DNA of 64,000 bases from Pusillimonas sp. UBA3987. GTDB taxonomy: Bacteria > Pseudomonadota > Gammaproteobacteria > Burkholderiales > Burkholderiaceae_B. Below the pieces are notes generated by a model. The model saw only the letters and a list, made by a program, of their open reading frames with translations. It ran no database searches and was not told the DNA's origin. Shown piece after piece: positions 44,232 to 53,195 of the stretch. Position numbers and translations under genes: made by a program. The stretch lies in the NCBI GenBank assembly GCA_002384935.1, contig DGCD01000006.1, forward strand, positions 202,798 through 266,797, in the 5' to 3' direction. Within the stretch, counting starts at the first letter, position 1. Each line of letters opens with the position of its first letter.

Positions 44232-45476
44232 TCAACTATTCGTATGGTCGAGCGCCCTGATCTCGGCACGTTTGAACCACAACAACGCCAAGCCAGGCAA
44301 GGCAATAAAAACCGTCATGATAAAAAATACTGGCCATCCGAGTGCCAATACAATTGGCGGGGTCAGCGGCCCCGCCAGATAAGTTCGCCCTACGGCCGAC
44401 AAGGCAGACAACAAAGCAAACTGCGTGGCGGAAAACTGCTGATTGCACAAGGCCATAAGCAAGGCAACAAACGCCGCCGTGCCCAGCCCGCCGCAAATAT
44501 TCTCTACCGCCACCACCAGACCCATGGAATACAAGTGCGGCGGTGTGACAGCCAGCACCCAGTAGCCGAAATTAGACACCGCCTGAAGCAAACCGAACAA
44601 CATCAAGGCCCGATACAGGCCCATTCTGGACATGATGCTGCCACCTGCAAGGGCGCCGACAATCGTCGCCGCCAAGCCGAAAATCTTATTGACCGTTCCG
44701 ACTTCTTCCATGCTGAACCCGGCGCCACGGATGAGAAACGTGGTTGACAGTGCCCCGGCAAACGCGTCGCCGAGCTTATAAAGTACGATCAATACCAGAA
44801 TGAGAACGGCCCCGCGCCGGCTGAAAAACTCTTTCAAGGGCTCAACGACCGCCAGGCCCAGTGTCCGGGGCGCTTTTGCCACAACCTCCGGCTCAGGCGC
44901 AAGCACCGTGGCAACGGCGCATACCAGCATGAACAAGCCCATGAGCACATAGGTATACTGCCAGCCCAACCAGGTTCCGGCCAGAACCAGCGCAAGCCCG
45001 CCGGACACAATCATGGCCAAACGGTAACCCAACACTTTCAATGCCGCCCCGGCGGCCCGCTCTTGGTCTCGCAGTACATCAGTACTGTACGCATCGAAAG
45101 CGATGTCTTGGGTGGCCGACAAGAAAGCAACGATAACCGCAAACACCGCCAACAGGCCCAAATGCGAAGACGGTGCCAGAAAGCCCATCCCGGCAATAAA
45201 AAACGCCAGCAAAACCTGACTGAAAAACATCCAACTTCGACGACGCCCCAAAAAGGCCGGTGCGTAACGATCAACCAGCGGCGCCCACAGGAACTTAAGC
45301 GTATATGCCGTTCCCACCAGCGTGAGAAAACCAATGCTCTGCAGAGATACGCCATCGACCGTGGCCCACGCCTGTAAAGTGCCGCTGGTTAAAGCCAGCG
45401 GTAAGCCACTGGCGAACCCCAGCACCAATAGCGGATAAACCCGCGAACTGGCATAGACGCTTTTAAATAGAGAAAT
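44232..45476 (-). CDS. ampG: AmpG-like muropeptide permease; probable ATT start
   Basis: An MFS inner-membrane importer of anhydromuropeptides for murein recycling. The core begins LVLGFASGLPLALTSG and continues with KFLWAPLVDRYAP, FLSATQDIAFDAYSTDVL and LGYRLAMIVSGGLAL, the AmpG pattern. The only ordinary start in this frame is a TTG at 45428, which has no ribosome site and cuts off the polar head that AmpG proteins carry before helix 1. An ATT at 45476 gives 16 more residues, matching the usual length, and stands five bases after AAAGGGGG, so I take it as the likely start. The metW stop lies 14 bases above. Total about 414 residues. Confidence 0.8.
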   Translation of the reverse strand: MSLFKSVYASSRVYPLLVLGFASGLPLALTSGTLQAWATVDGVSLQSIGFLTLVGTAYTLKFLWAPLVDRYAPAFLGRRRSWMFFSQVLLAFFIAGMGFLAPSSHLGLLAVFAVIVAFLSATQDIAFDAYSTDVLRDQERAAGAALKVLGYRLAMIVSGGLALVLAGTWLGWQYTYVLMGLFMLVCAVATVLAPEPEVVAKAPRTLGLAVVEPLKEFFSRRGAVLILVLIVLYKLGDAFAGALSTTFLIRGAGFSMEEVGTVNKIFGLAATIVGALAGGSIMSRMGLYRALMLFGLLQAVSNFGYWVLAVTPPHLYSMGLVVAVENICGGLGTAAFVALLMALCNQQFSATQFALLSALSAVGRTYLAGPLTPPIVLALGWPVFFIMTVFIALPGLALLWFKRAEIRALDHTNS

Positions 45477-45490
45477 AACAACCCCCTTTG

Positions 45491-46126
45491 TCAGGAACCG
45501 GTCGGTTGCTGAAAGGGTGACTCAAACCGGTAAACAACCAACGTACTGCGCCAACTTTTGAAACGGTGGATTTCATTTTGCCGGTTGAAGGCGGCCACGT
45601 GCGTAACCCGCAAACCCAACTTGCGCGCCAGATCTTCGAAATCGCGCATGGTGCATAAATGAATGTTGGGCGTGTTATACCACTGGTAGGGCATTTCTCC
45701 TGTTACCGGCATGCGCCCGGCCAAAATAGACAAGCCATGACTCCAGTAACCGAAGTTGGGGAACGACACAATGCCGTAACGCGCAACGCGCGCCATTTCA
45801 CGCAAAATATGTTCGGTGCGGTGCATCGACTGCAGCGTTTGAGACAGCACAACGGAGTGAAACTGTTGATCATCGAATAACGCCAGCCCTTCTTCCAGGT
45901 TCTGCTGAATTACACGCACCCCCCTTCTAACTGAGGCAATAACGCACTCATCATCGAATTCCACACCGGCCCCACTGACTTGTTTGTGGTCGCGTAAGTA
46001 CGCCAACAGCGTGCCGTCGCCACACCCCAGGTCAAGCACACGACTGCCGGGTTCAATCCAGCCACCAATACGCTGCAAATCCGGGCGGGTGGTCATGTCG
46101 CCCTTGAACGCAATAGACTGTTTCAT
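45491..46126 (-). CDS. metW: Methionine biosynthesis protein MetW
   Basis: A 211-residue methyltransferase-fold protein. SAM-site motif I VLDLGCGDGTLLAYL near residue 35 is intact, followed by GAGVEFDDE and VVLSQTLQSMHRTEHILREMARV. MetW is found with metX in proteobacteria and is needed for full homoserine acyltransferase activity in studied species. Its start overlaps the metX stop by four bases, so the two proteins are made together. An early start MKQSIAFKGD is used. Confidence 0.95.
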   Translation of the reverse strand: MKQSIAFKGDMTTRPDLQRIGGWIEPGSRVLDLGCGDGTLLAYLRDHKQVSGAGVEFDDECVIASVRRGVRVIQQNLEEGLALFDDQQFHSVVLSQTLQSMHRTEHILREMARVARYGIVSFPNFGYWSHGLSILAGRMPVTGEMPYQWYNTPNIHLCTMRDFEDLARKLGLRVTHVAAFNRQNEIHRFKSWRSTLVVYRFESPFQQPTGS

Positions 46127-47352
46127 GCCAGCACCCCCACTGTTTCGACACGCTCACCCAAACCAAGCTCGCGGGCGATTTGATCGTAATAACCTTGCAT
46201 TACGGCGTGATAACGGCGATCGTCGAGCAAGAACGCATCGTGACCGTGCGGCGCGTCGATTTCAGCGTACGTCACCGGCAAGTGATTTTTCAGCAGCGCC
46301 TGAACCATTTCCCGCGAACGCGAAGGCGGAAAACGCCAATCGGTTGTAAACGAAACCAAAAGAAAATTAGCGGTGGCTGTGGATAGTGATTTTGCCAGGT
46401 CGCCATTATGATGACGCGCCGGATCAAAGTAATCGAGCGCACGCGTAATCAGCAAATACGTGTTGGCGTCGAAATAGTTGGAAAACTTCTCGCCCTGGTA
46501 GCGCAGATACGACTCCACCTCGAACTCGACGTCGTAGCCGTAATGAAACTCGCCATTTTCGGCCGGTGCACGCTGCGTGCGGCCGAATTTTGCCGCCATG
46601 TCATCATCCGACAAATACGTAATATGGCCTACCATTCTGGCCAGCGACAACCCGCGCCGTGGCACCGTATCATGGGCGTAGTAATCGCCTCCGTGGAAAT
46701 CAGGATCCGTAATAATGGCGCGGCGCGCCACCTCGTTAAAACCAATGTTCTGCGCCGACAAGCGCGGCGTACTGGCAATAACGATGCAGTTCTCCACACG
46801 CTCCGGGCACGTGATGGCCCATCCGAGCGCCTGCATTCCACCCAAGGAGCCGCCCATGACGGCCGCGAATTTCTGTATACCGAAATAGTCGGCCAACCGC
46901 GCCTGCGCGTGCACCCAATCCTTGACCGTCAACATCGGGAAAGCTGCGCCCCATGGTTTGCCGGTATCGGGGTTGATACTGGCCGGCCCCGTTGAACCGA
47001 AGCATGAGCCAATATTATTGACGCCAATGACGAAAAAACGGTTGGTATCCAGTGCTTTTCCCGGCCCCACCATGTTGTCCCACCAACCGATGTCCTTGGG
47101 ATTATCGGCGGCAAGACCTGCTACATGATGAGATGCGTTCAAGGCATGGCAGACCAGCACTGCGTTGCTGCGATCGCGGTTTAGCGTGCCGTATGTTTCC
47201 ACCGCCAAGGTGTACTGCGGCAAGACCTGCCCGCTGGCTAACGCCAACGGCTCATTGAAATCAATATATTCGGGAGAAACAATGCCGACAGACCCTGCTG
47301 GTATTGATGTGCTGTTTGGCTGTTTTGGAAAATTATCAGTTGATTGGGTCAT
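46123..47352 (-). CDS. metX: Homoserine O-acyltransferase MetX
   Basis: A 409-residue alpha/beta-hydrolase that acylates homoserine in the first committed step of methionine synthesis. The nucleophile is Ser169 in VMGGSLGGMQ, with the aspartate in TDWRFPPSRS and the histidine in APHGHDAFL near residue 370 completing the triad. Whether it uses acetyl-CoA or succinyl-CoA cannot be told by eye; both occur among MetX proteins of this group. A SAM-II-like riboswitch overlaps its ribosome site, giving direct feedback by S-adenosylmethionine, and metW and ampG follow. Confidence 0.95.
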   Translation of the reverse strand: MTQSTDNFPKQPNSTSIPAGSVGIVSPEYIDFNEPLALASGQVLPQYTLAVETYGTLNRDRSNAVLVCHALNASHHVAGLAADNPKDIGWWDNMVGPGKALDTNRFFVIGVNNIGSCFGSTGPASINPDTGKPWGAAFPMLTVKDWVHAQARLADYFGIQKFAAVMGGSLGGMQALGWAITCPERVENCIVIASTPRLSAQNIGFNEVARRAIITDPDFHGGDYYAHDTVPRRGLSLARMVGHITYLSDDDMAAKFGRTQRAPAENGEFHYGYDVEFEVESYLRYQGEKFSNYFDANTYLLITRALDYFDPARHHNGDLAKSLSTATANFLLVSFTTDWRFPPSRSREMVQALLKNHLPVTYAEIDAPHGHDAFLLDDRRYHAVMQGYYDQIARELGLGERVETVGVLA

Positions 47353-47356
47353 ATTC

Positions 47357-47415
47357 GGACCTCTTTAGCTGGATTTATCGCGCGCCCGCAAGCAGATCAA
47401 GCAAATCGGCGCTGA
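47357..47415 (-). ncRNA. SAM-II riboswitch in the metX leader
   Basis: Read on the minus strand the leader has the P1 arm AGCGCC (47413-47408), a U-rich loop segment GAUUUGCUU, the second P1 arm GGCGCG followed by GAUAAAU, then CCAGCUAAAGAGG just before the start codon. GCGCGNGAUAAAU and AGCUAAA match the SAM-II consensus. GAUCU (47398-47394) can pair with AGGUC (47362-47358), a pseudoknot that would hide the ribosome site AGAGG, the known way this class shuts translation when SAM binds. Its position immediately before metX is the classic context. Confidence 0.8.
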
Positions 47416-47579
47416 AAACGGAATTTTTTGATTCTAACACTACCGTCTGAAAGTTCCAGAGGCAAACCGGCAAACTGCAAAACCCACACGCCTTGACCAC
47501 TGATTTTACGATTGCCATAAATATTGGTACATTAAAAACATAATAAATATTTTCGAACAATTTATAAGAAAAACAGACC

Positions 47580-47864
47580 ATGTGCGAACAACCTGATTTT
47601 GCGGATCATTGCAAGAAAGTGAATTCCCCGCTTACTCCCCGTCAGACTCAATGCCTTTATTGGGCAAGTTATGGCAAAACCAGTTTGGAAATCGGCCAAA
47701 TTCTCATGATCTCGGAAAGCACGGTGAACTACCATATCAGAGAAGCGTACTCAAAGCTCGACACCAACAGGCGTCAGGCGGCGCTTGTTAAAGCACTGGG
47801 GGCCGGCTATTTGCCTCGACACCAAGAGGAGCAAAGCCCGGGGTCCTCGTTACCCAAGACCTGA
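47580..47864 (+). CDS. Single-domain LuxR-type DNA-binding protein
   Basis: A 94-residue protein made almost only of a LuxR helix-turn-helix: LTPRQTQCLYWASYGKTSLE, then MISESTVNYHIREAYSKLDT as the recognition region, and ALVKALGAGYL. No receiver or acyl-homoserine lactone domain precedes it. It resembles the isolated C-terminal domain of quorum-type LuxR proteins. The region before it (47515-47579) is notably AT-rich, which may hold its promoter. It is divergent from metX; targets unknown. A rather cysteine-containing N-terminus (MCEQPDFADHCKK) is unusual. Confidence 0.8.
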   Translation: MCEQPDFADHCKKVNSPLTPRQTQCLYWASYGKTSLEIGQILMISESTVNYHIREAYSKLDTNRRQAALVKALGAGYLPRHQEEQSPGSSLPKT

Positions 47865-47872
47865 ATCAGCCT

Positions 47873-48379
47873 CTAGAAAGCAACGCCCGAAAAAAATTCC
47901 CTGGCCTGCTCTTCAGGAAAATTCGACTTTGGCGCGACAACAATGACCTCAAGCAAATGGTCAGGAAACATCCACACTTTGGCCGACAGTTGCATCCCTC
48001 CATTAGGCCCTTCTCCCGTTACGACAAAAAGCTCACCCGTGGCGGGCAACGGGTTAGGTACCGGTTGATCGAAATTACTGAAGAAAGAGCCAACCACTTG
48101 CTGGTAAAGCGCCTGTCGCGCTGTTTCATCTGCCTGAATGCCCGCGCTTAACGGTGCATGACCAACTGCAAAGATCGCATTCTTTACTGTGGTACCTGTC
48201 ATCGACAAAACAAGCGTCTCACCCTCGAAAACAAAACGCTTTTCGTCCACCTTAGGTTTGTCAGGGAAAATCACCGTGACCCCGGAACCGGAAATTCCGA
48301 CCTCACGCCAGTTATATTCAGGCGAACAGGCAACCAGCGTAACCGAGGCAACCACTGCACATAAAACTCGCAAAAACAC
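47873..48379 (-). CDS. Conserved-looking lipoprotein of unknown function
   Basis: A 168-residue lipoprotein with a 17-residue signal ending in the lipobox TLVAC (Cys18). The mature part starts SPEYNWREVGISGSGVTVIFPDKP and has alternating beta-like strands, with MQLSAKVWMFPDHLLEVIVVAP near the end. I do not recognise a catalytic motif. It is divergent from gshA with 123 bases between them and convergent with the small LuxR gene. Confidence 0.75.
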   Translation of the reverse strand: MFLRVLCAVVASVTLVACSPEYNWREVGISGSGVTVIFPDKPKVDEKRFVFEGETLVLSMTGTTVKNAIFAVGHAPLSAGIQADETARQALYQQVVGSFFSNFDQPVPNPLPATGELFVVTGEGPNGGMQLSAKVWMFPDHLLEVIVVAPKSNFPEEQAREFFSGVAF

Positions 48380-48502
48380 TACACTTTCCCCTAAGATTAG
48401 AGACTTGTCCTTAACCGCCGGCCTTGCATTACTTAAAAGTAACGCCCACCGGGCGACTCAGGTAAAATCCGCCGCTAACAACCAGAAAACAAAACGATTC
48501 AC

Positions 48503-50092
48503 ATGTCATCAAGCTCAGAACGAAATGCCTTGCTGCGCCCCCACACCGGGATTCTGACCGGAATCCTTCGGGGTATCGAAAAAGAGGGACTGCGTGTCGA
48601 CGAGCAAGGAAAGCTGGCGCTTACTCCTCACCCGTCCCAATTAGGCAGCGCACTGACGCACCCGAAAATTACCACCGATTACGCAGAAGCGCTTCTGGAG
48701 CTCATCACCGAAACGCACGCAAACATAAAATCCCTGCGTGGCGAATTATGCGACATCCATCGCTTTGTAGCCGGCAAATTAAACAACGAGCTGATCTGGA
48801 ATCAGTCGATGCCTCCTTTGCTGCCGCCCGAAGCCGATATCCCTATTGCCTGGTACGGCCCGTCAAATACAGGCATGCTCAAACATGTTTATCGTCGTGG
48901 CCTGGCCGAGCGCTATGGCAAAGCCATGCAATGTATTGCCGGGGTTCACTACAATTTTTCTTTACCCGATGAAATCTGGCAGGTACTGAACACCGAAGGC
49001 CATGGCATTGAGGAAATCCGTTCTCGCGGTTATCTGGCCCTGATTCGGAATTTTACCCGGTATTCCTGGTTACTCATGTACCTGTTCGGCGCGTCGCCTG
49101 CCGTTTCAGAAAATTTTCTGCTGAACCGCTCTCATCAGCTTGAACGCTTTGACGCCGACACGTTTTATTTGCCGTATGCCACCAGCCTGCGCATGAGCGA
49201 CCTGGGCTATAACAACAAGGCCCAATCGGAACTTGAGTTGTGCTACAACGATATCGAAACGTTTCTCAAACGCATGCATGATGCCGTTACCACGCCATGG
49301 GCTCCCTATCAGGAGTTGGGGACCCATCGTGGTGAACAGTGGATTCAGCTCAACACAAACCTGTTGCAAATAGAAAACGAATACTATTCCAGTATCCGCC
49401 CCAAGCGCGCAGTTGAGAGAGGCGAGCGCCCCTCGGCGGCACTTGCCGCGCGAGGCGTGCAATACATTGAAGTGCGCTGCCTCGATATCGACCCGGAATG
49501 CCCGATCGGAATCAGTGCGCAAACGTGCGCATTCATGGACACATTCCTCTTGTTCTGCGCAACAGAAGACAGCCCCATGTTTCCCAATAACGGGTTCTGC
49601 CGCGACAGCAGCAACAACTTTTCCGTTGTTGCAAAACACGGGCGCGAACCGGGCCTGGAACTGATCAGGCAAAACAAGCCGGTGCCGCTATCCAGTTGGG
49701 GCCACGAACTACTCGAGCGGATGGGGCCCTATGCAGAAATGCTAGACCGCGCCTATCAAACCAACGCGCATACCCAAAGCTTGCAGGCACAGCAAGTCAA
49801 GCTCGACGACGCCAACGAAACGCCCTCCGGACGCCTGTTGCTGGCGCTTGAGGACTCTGGCAAATCCTTGCAGGAGTTCACGCTGGCCCAAAGCAGACGG
49901 CACCACCAGGCACTGACAAGAGAACCCCTGGAAGCAGCCACCCAATCGGAATTCGAACGCCTGACCGCGCAATCACTGATAGACCAGATCGATATTGAAA
50001 AGAGCGACAACGAATCGTTCGAAGATTACGTGTCACGCTACCATGCCGCTTTGAAACCCCCGGTTGTTGTGTGGGCCGTGCCTGCCGGGTAA
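48503..50092 (+). CDS. gshA: Glutamate-cysteine ligase
   Basis: A 529-residue type I (gammaproteobacterial-type) gamma-glutamylcysteine synthetase, the first step of glutathione synthesis, joining glutamate and cysteine with ATP. The N-terminal GIEKEGLRVDEQGKLALTPHP contains the metal-binding glutamates; ITTDYAEALLELITETH, CIAGVHYNFS and the YIEVRCLDIDPECPIGIS stretch are typical. The ATG at 48503 follows a short leader; glutathione synthetase is not adjacent. Nothing irregular. Confidence 0.95.
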   Translation: MSSSSERNALLRPHTGILTGILRGIEKEGLRVDEQGKLALTPHPSQLGSALTHPKITTDYAEALLELITETHANIKSLRGELCDIHRFVAGKLNNELIWNQSMPPLLPPEADIPIAWYGPSNTGMLKHVYRRGLAERYGKAMQCIAGVHYNFSLPDEIWQVLNTEGHGIEEIRSRGYLALIRNFTRYSWLLMYLFGASPAVSENFLLNRSHQLERFDADTFYLPYATSLRMSDLGYNNKAQSELELCYNDIETFLKRMHDAVTTPWAPYQELGTHRGEQWIQLNTNLLQIENEYYSSIRPKRAVERGERPSAALAARGVQYIEVRCLDIDPECPIGISAQTCAFMDTFLLFCATEDSPMFPNNGFCRDSSNNFSVVAKHGREPGLELIRQNKPVPLSSWGHELLERMGPYAEMLDRAYQTNAHTQSLQAQQVKLDDANETPSGRLLLALEDSGKSLQEFTLAQSRRHHQALTREPLEAATQSEFERLTAQSLIDQIDIEKSDNESFEDYVSRYHAALKPPVVVWAVPAG

Positions 50093-50204
50093 GTTATTCT
50101 GAACAGGCCCGCGTGAAACCAATCAACCCTACGTGTAAGATACGGGCTAACAGTTAGTAATACGTGGCCAACGCCCGGCCCTGCCATATTCAGGAGATCG
50201 CGTC

Positions 50205-53009
50205 ATGACACATCCAAACAGCTTCGATGCCAAACAAACACTCAAAGTTGGCAAAGAGTCCTACGAAATTTATCGGCTGGATGCCGTCAAGGGAGACGGG
50301 CTTGATGTCTCAAGCCTGCCGTACAGCTTGAAAATTCTGCTTGAAAACTTATTACGTACTGAAAATGGCTCAGACGTTACCGCCGACGATATTCGCGCCT
50401 TGGCCGGATGGGATGAAAGCGCAGAACCGAACCGCGAAATCGCGTTCACCCCGGCGCGGGTTGTTCTGCAGGATTTCACCGGCGTTCCCGCAGTTGTCGA
50501 CTTGGCAACGATGCGTGAAGCGGTGAAAGAACTGGGTGGCGACCCCACCAGAATCAACCCGCTTGCACCCGTAGAGTTAGTCATCGACCACTCCGTTATT
50601 GTCGATGTGTTCGGGCAAAAAACCTCATTCGAACAAAACGTTGAAATCGAATATAAGCGTAACCTTGAGCGCTATCAGTTTTTGCGTTGGGGCCAGAACG
50701 CTTTCGAAAATTTCAAAGTTGTTCCGCCGGGAACCGGCATCGTTCACCAGGTGAACCTCGAACATTTATCCCGCGTGGTCTTCACCAAAGACCAGAACAG
50801 CACCAAACAAGCCTACCCTGACACCTGTGTCGGTACTGATTCGCACACCCCAATGGTGAACGGTTTGGGGATTGTTGCCTGGGGTGTCGGCGGCATCGAG
50901 GCCGAAGCGGCGATGCTGGGACAGCCTATTTCCATGCTGATACCACGCGTGGTCGGCTTCAAGCTGACCGGCTCCCTGCCCGAAGGCACAACCGCCACCG
51001 ACCTGGTCCTGACCATTACCGAAATGCTGCGCAAACATCGCGTTGTCGGGAAGTTCGTGGAATTCTACGGGCCCGGCGTCGCATCGGTTCCGCTGGCCAA
51101 CCGGGCCACAATCGGCAATATGAGTCCGGAATACGGCTCAACCATTGCCATTTTCCCGGTCGACGAAGAAACCCTCCGCTACATGCAACTGACAGGCCGT
51201 AGCGACGAGCAGATTGCATTGGTCAAGGCATATGCGAAAGAACAAGGGCTCTGGCACGACCCGAATGCGCAACCCCGCTACTCCGAGATGCTTGAGCTTG
51301 ATTTGTCGACAGTGGTTCCTTCCATTGCCGGCCCCAAGCGCCCGCAAGACCGCATTGCTTTAACGGATTCCAAAAGCTCCTTCCGCAGCGCCCTGTCTTC
51401 TTATATTGAACTGCCCGGCGGCAAACCCGTTGGCTACGACAAGGCAGTGGCAGAGTCCTTTCCGGCTTCAGACCCACCTGCACAAGACAGCCAGTCCGGA
51501 CGCTCGCCAACACCCACCGATCATACTGAACACGCAGAAGTTGATCCCGCCGCCGGAGCGCCCGTACGATTTGCCGACGGCACCGAATGCAAAATAAATC
51601 ATGGCGCCGTTGCCATTGCCGCCATTACCTCTTGCACCAATACGTCAAACCCGGCGGTCATGATTGCCGCCGCGCTCCTGGCTAAAAAGGCGGTCGAAAA
51701 AGGCTTGAAACGCAAGCCTTGGGTGAAAACCAGTTTGGCACCGGGATCGCGCGTCGTCACTGATTACTACGAGCGTGCGGGGCTCACTCCGTATCTGGAT
51801 GAACTGGGTTTCAATTTGGTGGGCTACGGCTGCACAACCTGTATCGGCAATTCCGGGCCACTTATTCCCGAAGTCAGTGAATCAATCACAAAGAATGATC
51901 TTTCCGTTGTGTCGGTACTGTCAGGGAATCGGAATTTCGAGGGGCGAATCCACCCCGAAGTCAAAATGAACTACCTGATGTCGCCGCCGCTCGTTGTTGC
52001 CTACGCGTTGGCCGGCACAATGGATCTGGATATGTACCGCGAGCCTCTAGGACAGGATCACGACGGAAAAGACGTTTATCTGAAAGATATCTGGCCCGCC
52101 ACCACAGAGGTTCAGGCGGTCATTGATAAGGCGATCTCAGAAGAGATGTACGCCAAGGGTTATCGCGACGTCTTTGCCGGTGACGACCGCTGGCAGGCCC
52201 TCCCCACACCCTCAGGCCAATTGTTCGAATGGGAAGGGAGCTCCACTTATGTACGCAAGCCACCCTATTTCGAGAATATGCCGCGCCGGCCCGATGCCGT
52301 TTCCGACATCAAAAACGCACGCGTGCTTGCCCTGCTGGGCGACTCGGTTACCACCGACCACATCAGCCCAGCAGGCTCAATCGCCAAGAATTCGCCGGCG
52401 GCTCAATATTTGAAAGAGCATGGCGTTGAACCAGCCGACTTCAATTCGTACGGCTCCCGACGCGGCAACCATGAGGTCATGATTCGCGGCACGTTCGCCA
52501 ATGTGCGCCTTCGCAATCAACTTGCCCCTGAAACCGAGGGTGGCTACACGCGCGACTTCACGCGAAATGAAGGGCCCGTCACCACTATTTACGATGCGTC
52601 GCGCAGCTATCTGAAAGAAAATACCCCCCTTGTGATTCTTGCAGGTAAAGAGTATGGCTCCGGCTCGTCGCGCGACTGGGCGGCAAAAGGGACTGTTCTG
52701 CTGGGAGTACGTGCCGTAATTGCAGAATCATACGAGCGTATTCACCGCTCTAACCTGCTCGGCATGGGTGTTTTGCCACTTCAATTTCCCGATGGCCAAA
52801 GTATTGAAACGCTGGGCCTGACCGGCGAAGAGCAGTTCGATATTTCGGGAATAGAGGCATTGAATGACGGCACGATTCCAAAAACCGTCATGGTCAAAGC
52901 CGGTAATGTCGATTTTGAGGCGATCGTCAGAATTGACACCCCAAGCGAGGCGCAGTACTACCGCAACGGTGGCATCATGCAGTATGTGTTACGCAATTTA
53001 TTGGATTAA
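50205..53009 (+). CDS. acnA: Aconitate hydratase AcnA
   Basis: A 934-residue [4Fe-4S] enzyme interconverting citrate and isocitrate. The cluster cysteines are visible in ITSCTNTSNP and GYGCTTCIGNSGP, with the conserved VGTDSHTPMVNGLG segment in the first domain and the swivelling fourth domain carrying GSGSSRDWAAKG. A low-complexity insert in the middle (about residues 425-450, with PPAQDSQSGRSPT) stretches the linker relative to enteric AcnA. An ATG with GGAGAT upstream starts the gene. A terminator follows. Confidence 0.97.
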   Translation: MTHPNSFDAKQTLKVGKESYEIYRLDAVKGDGLDVSSLPYSLKILLENLLRTENGSDVTADDIRALAGWDESAEPNREIAFTPARVVLQDFTGVPAVVDLATMREAVKELGGDPTRINPLAPVELVIDHSVIVDVFGQKTSFEQNVEIEYKRNLERYQFLRWGQNAFENFKVVPPGTGIVHQVNLEHLSRVVFTKDQNSTKQAYPDTCVGTDSHTPMVNGLGIVAWGVGGIEAEAAMLGQPISMLIPRVVGFKLTGSLPEGTTATDLVLTITEMLRKHRVVGKFVEFYGPGVASVPLANRATIGNMSPEYGSTIAIFPVDEETLRYMQLTGRSDEQIALVKAYAKEQGLWHDPNAQPRYSEMLELDLSTVVPSIAGPKRPQDRIALTDSKSSFRSALSSYIELPGGKPVGYDKAVAESFPASDPPAQDSQSGRSPTPTDHTEHAEVDPAAGAPVRFADGTECKINHGAVAIAAITSCTNTSNPAVMIAAALLAKKAVEKGLKRKPWVKTSLAPGSRVVTDYYERAGLTPYLDELGFNLVGYGCTTCIGNSGPLIPEVSESITKNDLSVVSVLSGNRNFEGRIHPEVKMNYLMSPPLVVAYALAGTMDLDMYREPLGQDHDGKDVYLKDIWPATTEVQAVIDKAISEEMYAKGYRDVFAGDDRWQALPTPSGQLFEWEGSSTYVRKPPYFENMPRRPDAVSDIKNARVLALLGDSVTTDHISPAGSIAKNSPAAQYLKEHGVEPADFNSYGSRRGNHEVMIRGTFANVRLRNQLAPETEGGYTRDFTRNEGPVTTIYDASRSYLKENTPLVILAGKEYGSGSSRDWAAKGTVLLGVRAVIAESYERIHRSNLLGMGVLPLQFPDGQSIETLGLTGEEQFDISGIEALNDGTIPKTVMVKAGNVDFEAIVRIDTPSEAQYYRNGGIMQYVLRNLLD

Positions 53010-53073
53010 TCCTTAATTTACAATTAGTTAGTATTCGGTAACGCTGGTCAAACTCTTGTTACTACTATAAAAT

Positions 53074-53108
53074 CGGGGCTATCAATAAAAAAGGATAGCC
53101 CCTTTTTA
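53074..53108 (+). terminator. Rho-independent terminator of acnA
   Basis: GGGGCTATC (53075-53083) pairs perfectly with GATAGCCCC (53094-53102) around a 10-base A-rich loop, followed by five T. A clean intrinsic terminator 65 bases past acnA. Confidence 0.9.
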
Positions 53109-53110
53109 TT

Positions 53111-53195
53111 GCAGGACGCACGGTTATGCTTCAAGAATACGGGCCGGAAACCCGTAGCTCCGCCGTGCCAAACGGCGAGTATGGCCGTATGAAAC
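53111..53195 (+). ncRNA. Structured leader candidate with competing hairpins
   Basis: Three stems can be drawn. TACGGG (53138-53143) pairs with CCCGTA (53151-53156). GCACGG (53118-53123) pairs with CCGTGC (53163-53168), enclosing the first hairpin. CGCCGT (53161-53166) pairs with ACGGCG (53172-53177) in a tight 5-base-loop hairpin that would break the second stem. In addition ATACGGGCC (53137-53145) is nearly complementary to GGCCGTAT (53183-53190). Mutually exclusive stems of this kind are typical of riboswitches or attenuators. I cannot match it to a known class. Confidence 0.45.

Noticed and set aside
53111..53195. Known c-di-GMP-I riboswitch
   Set aside because: The conserved GEMM core elements around the GCAAAGCC and GNRA-loop regions are not visible, so I keep it as an unassigned structured leader.
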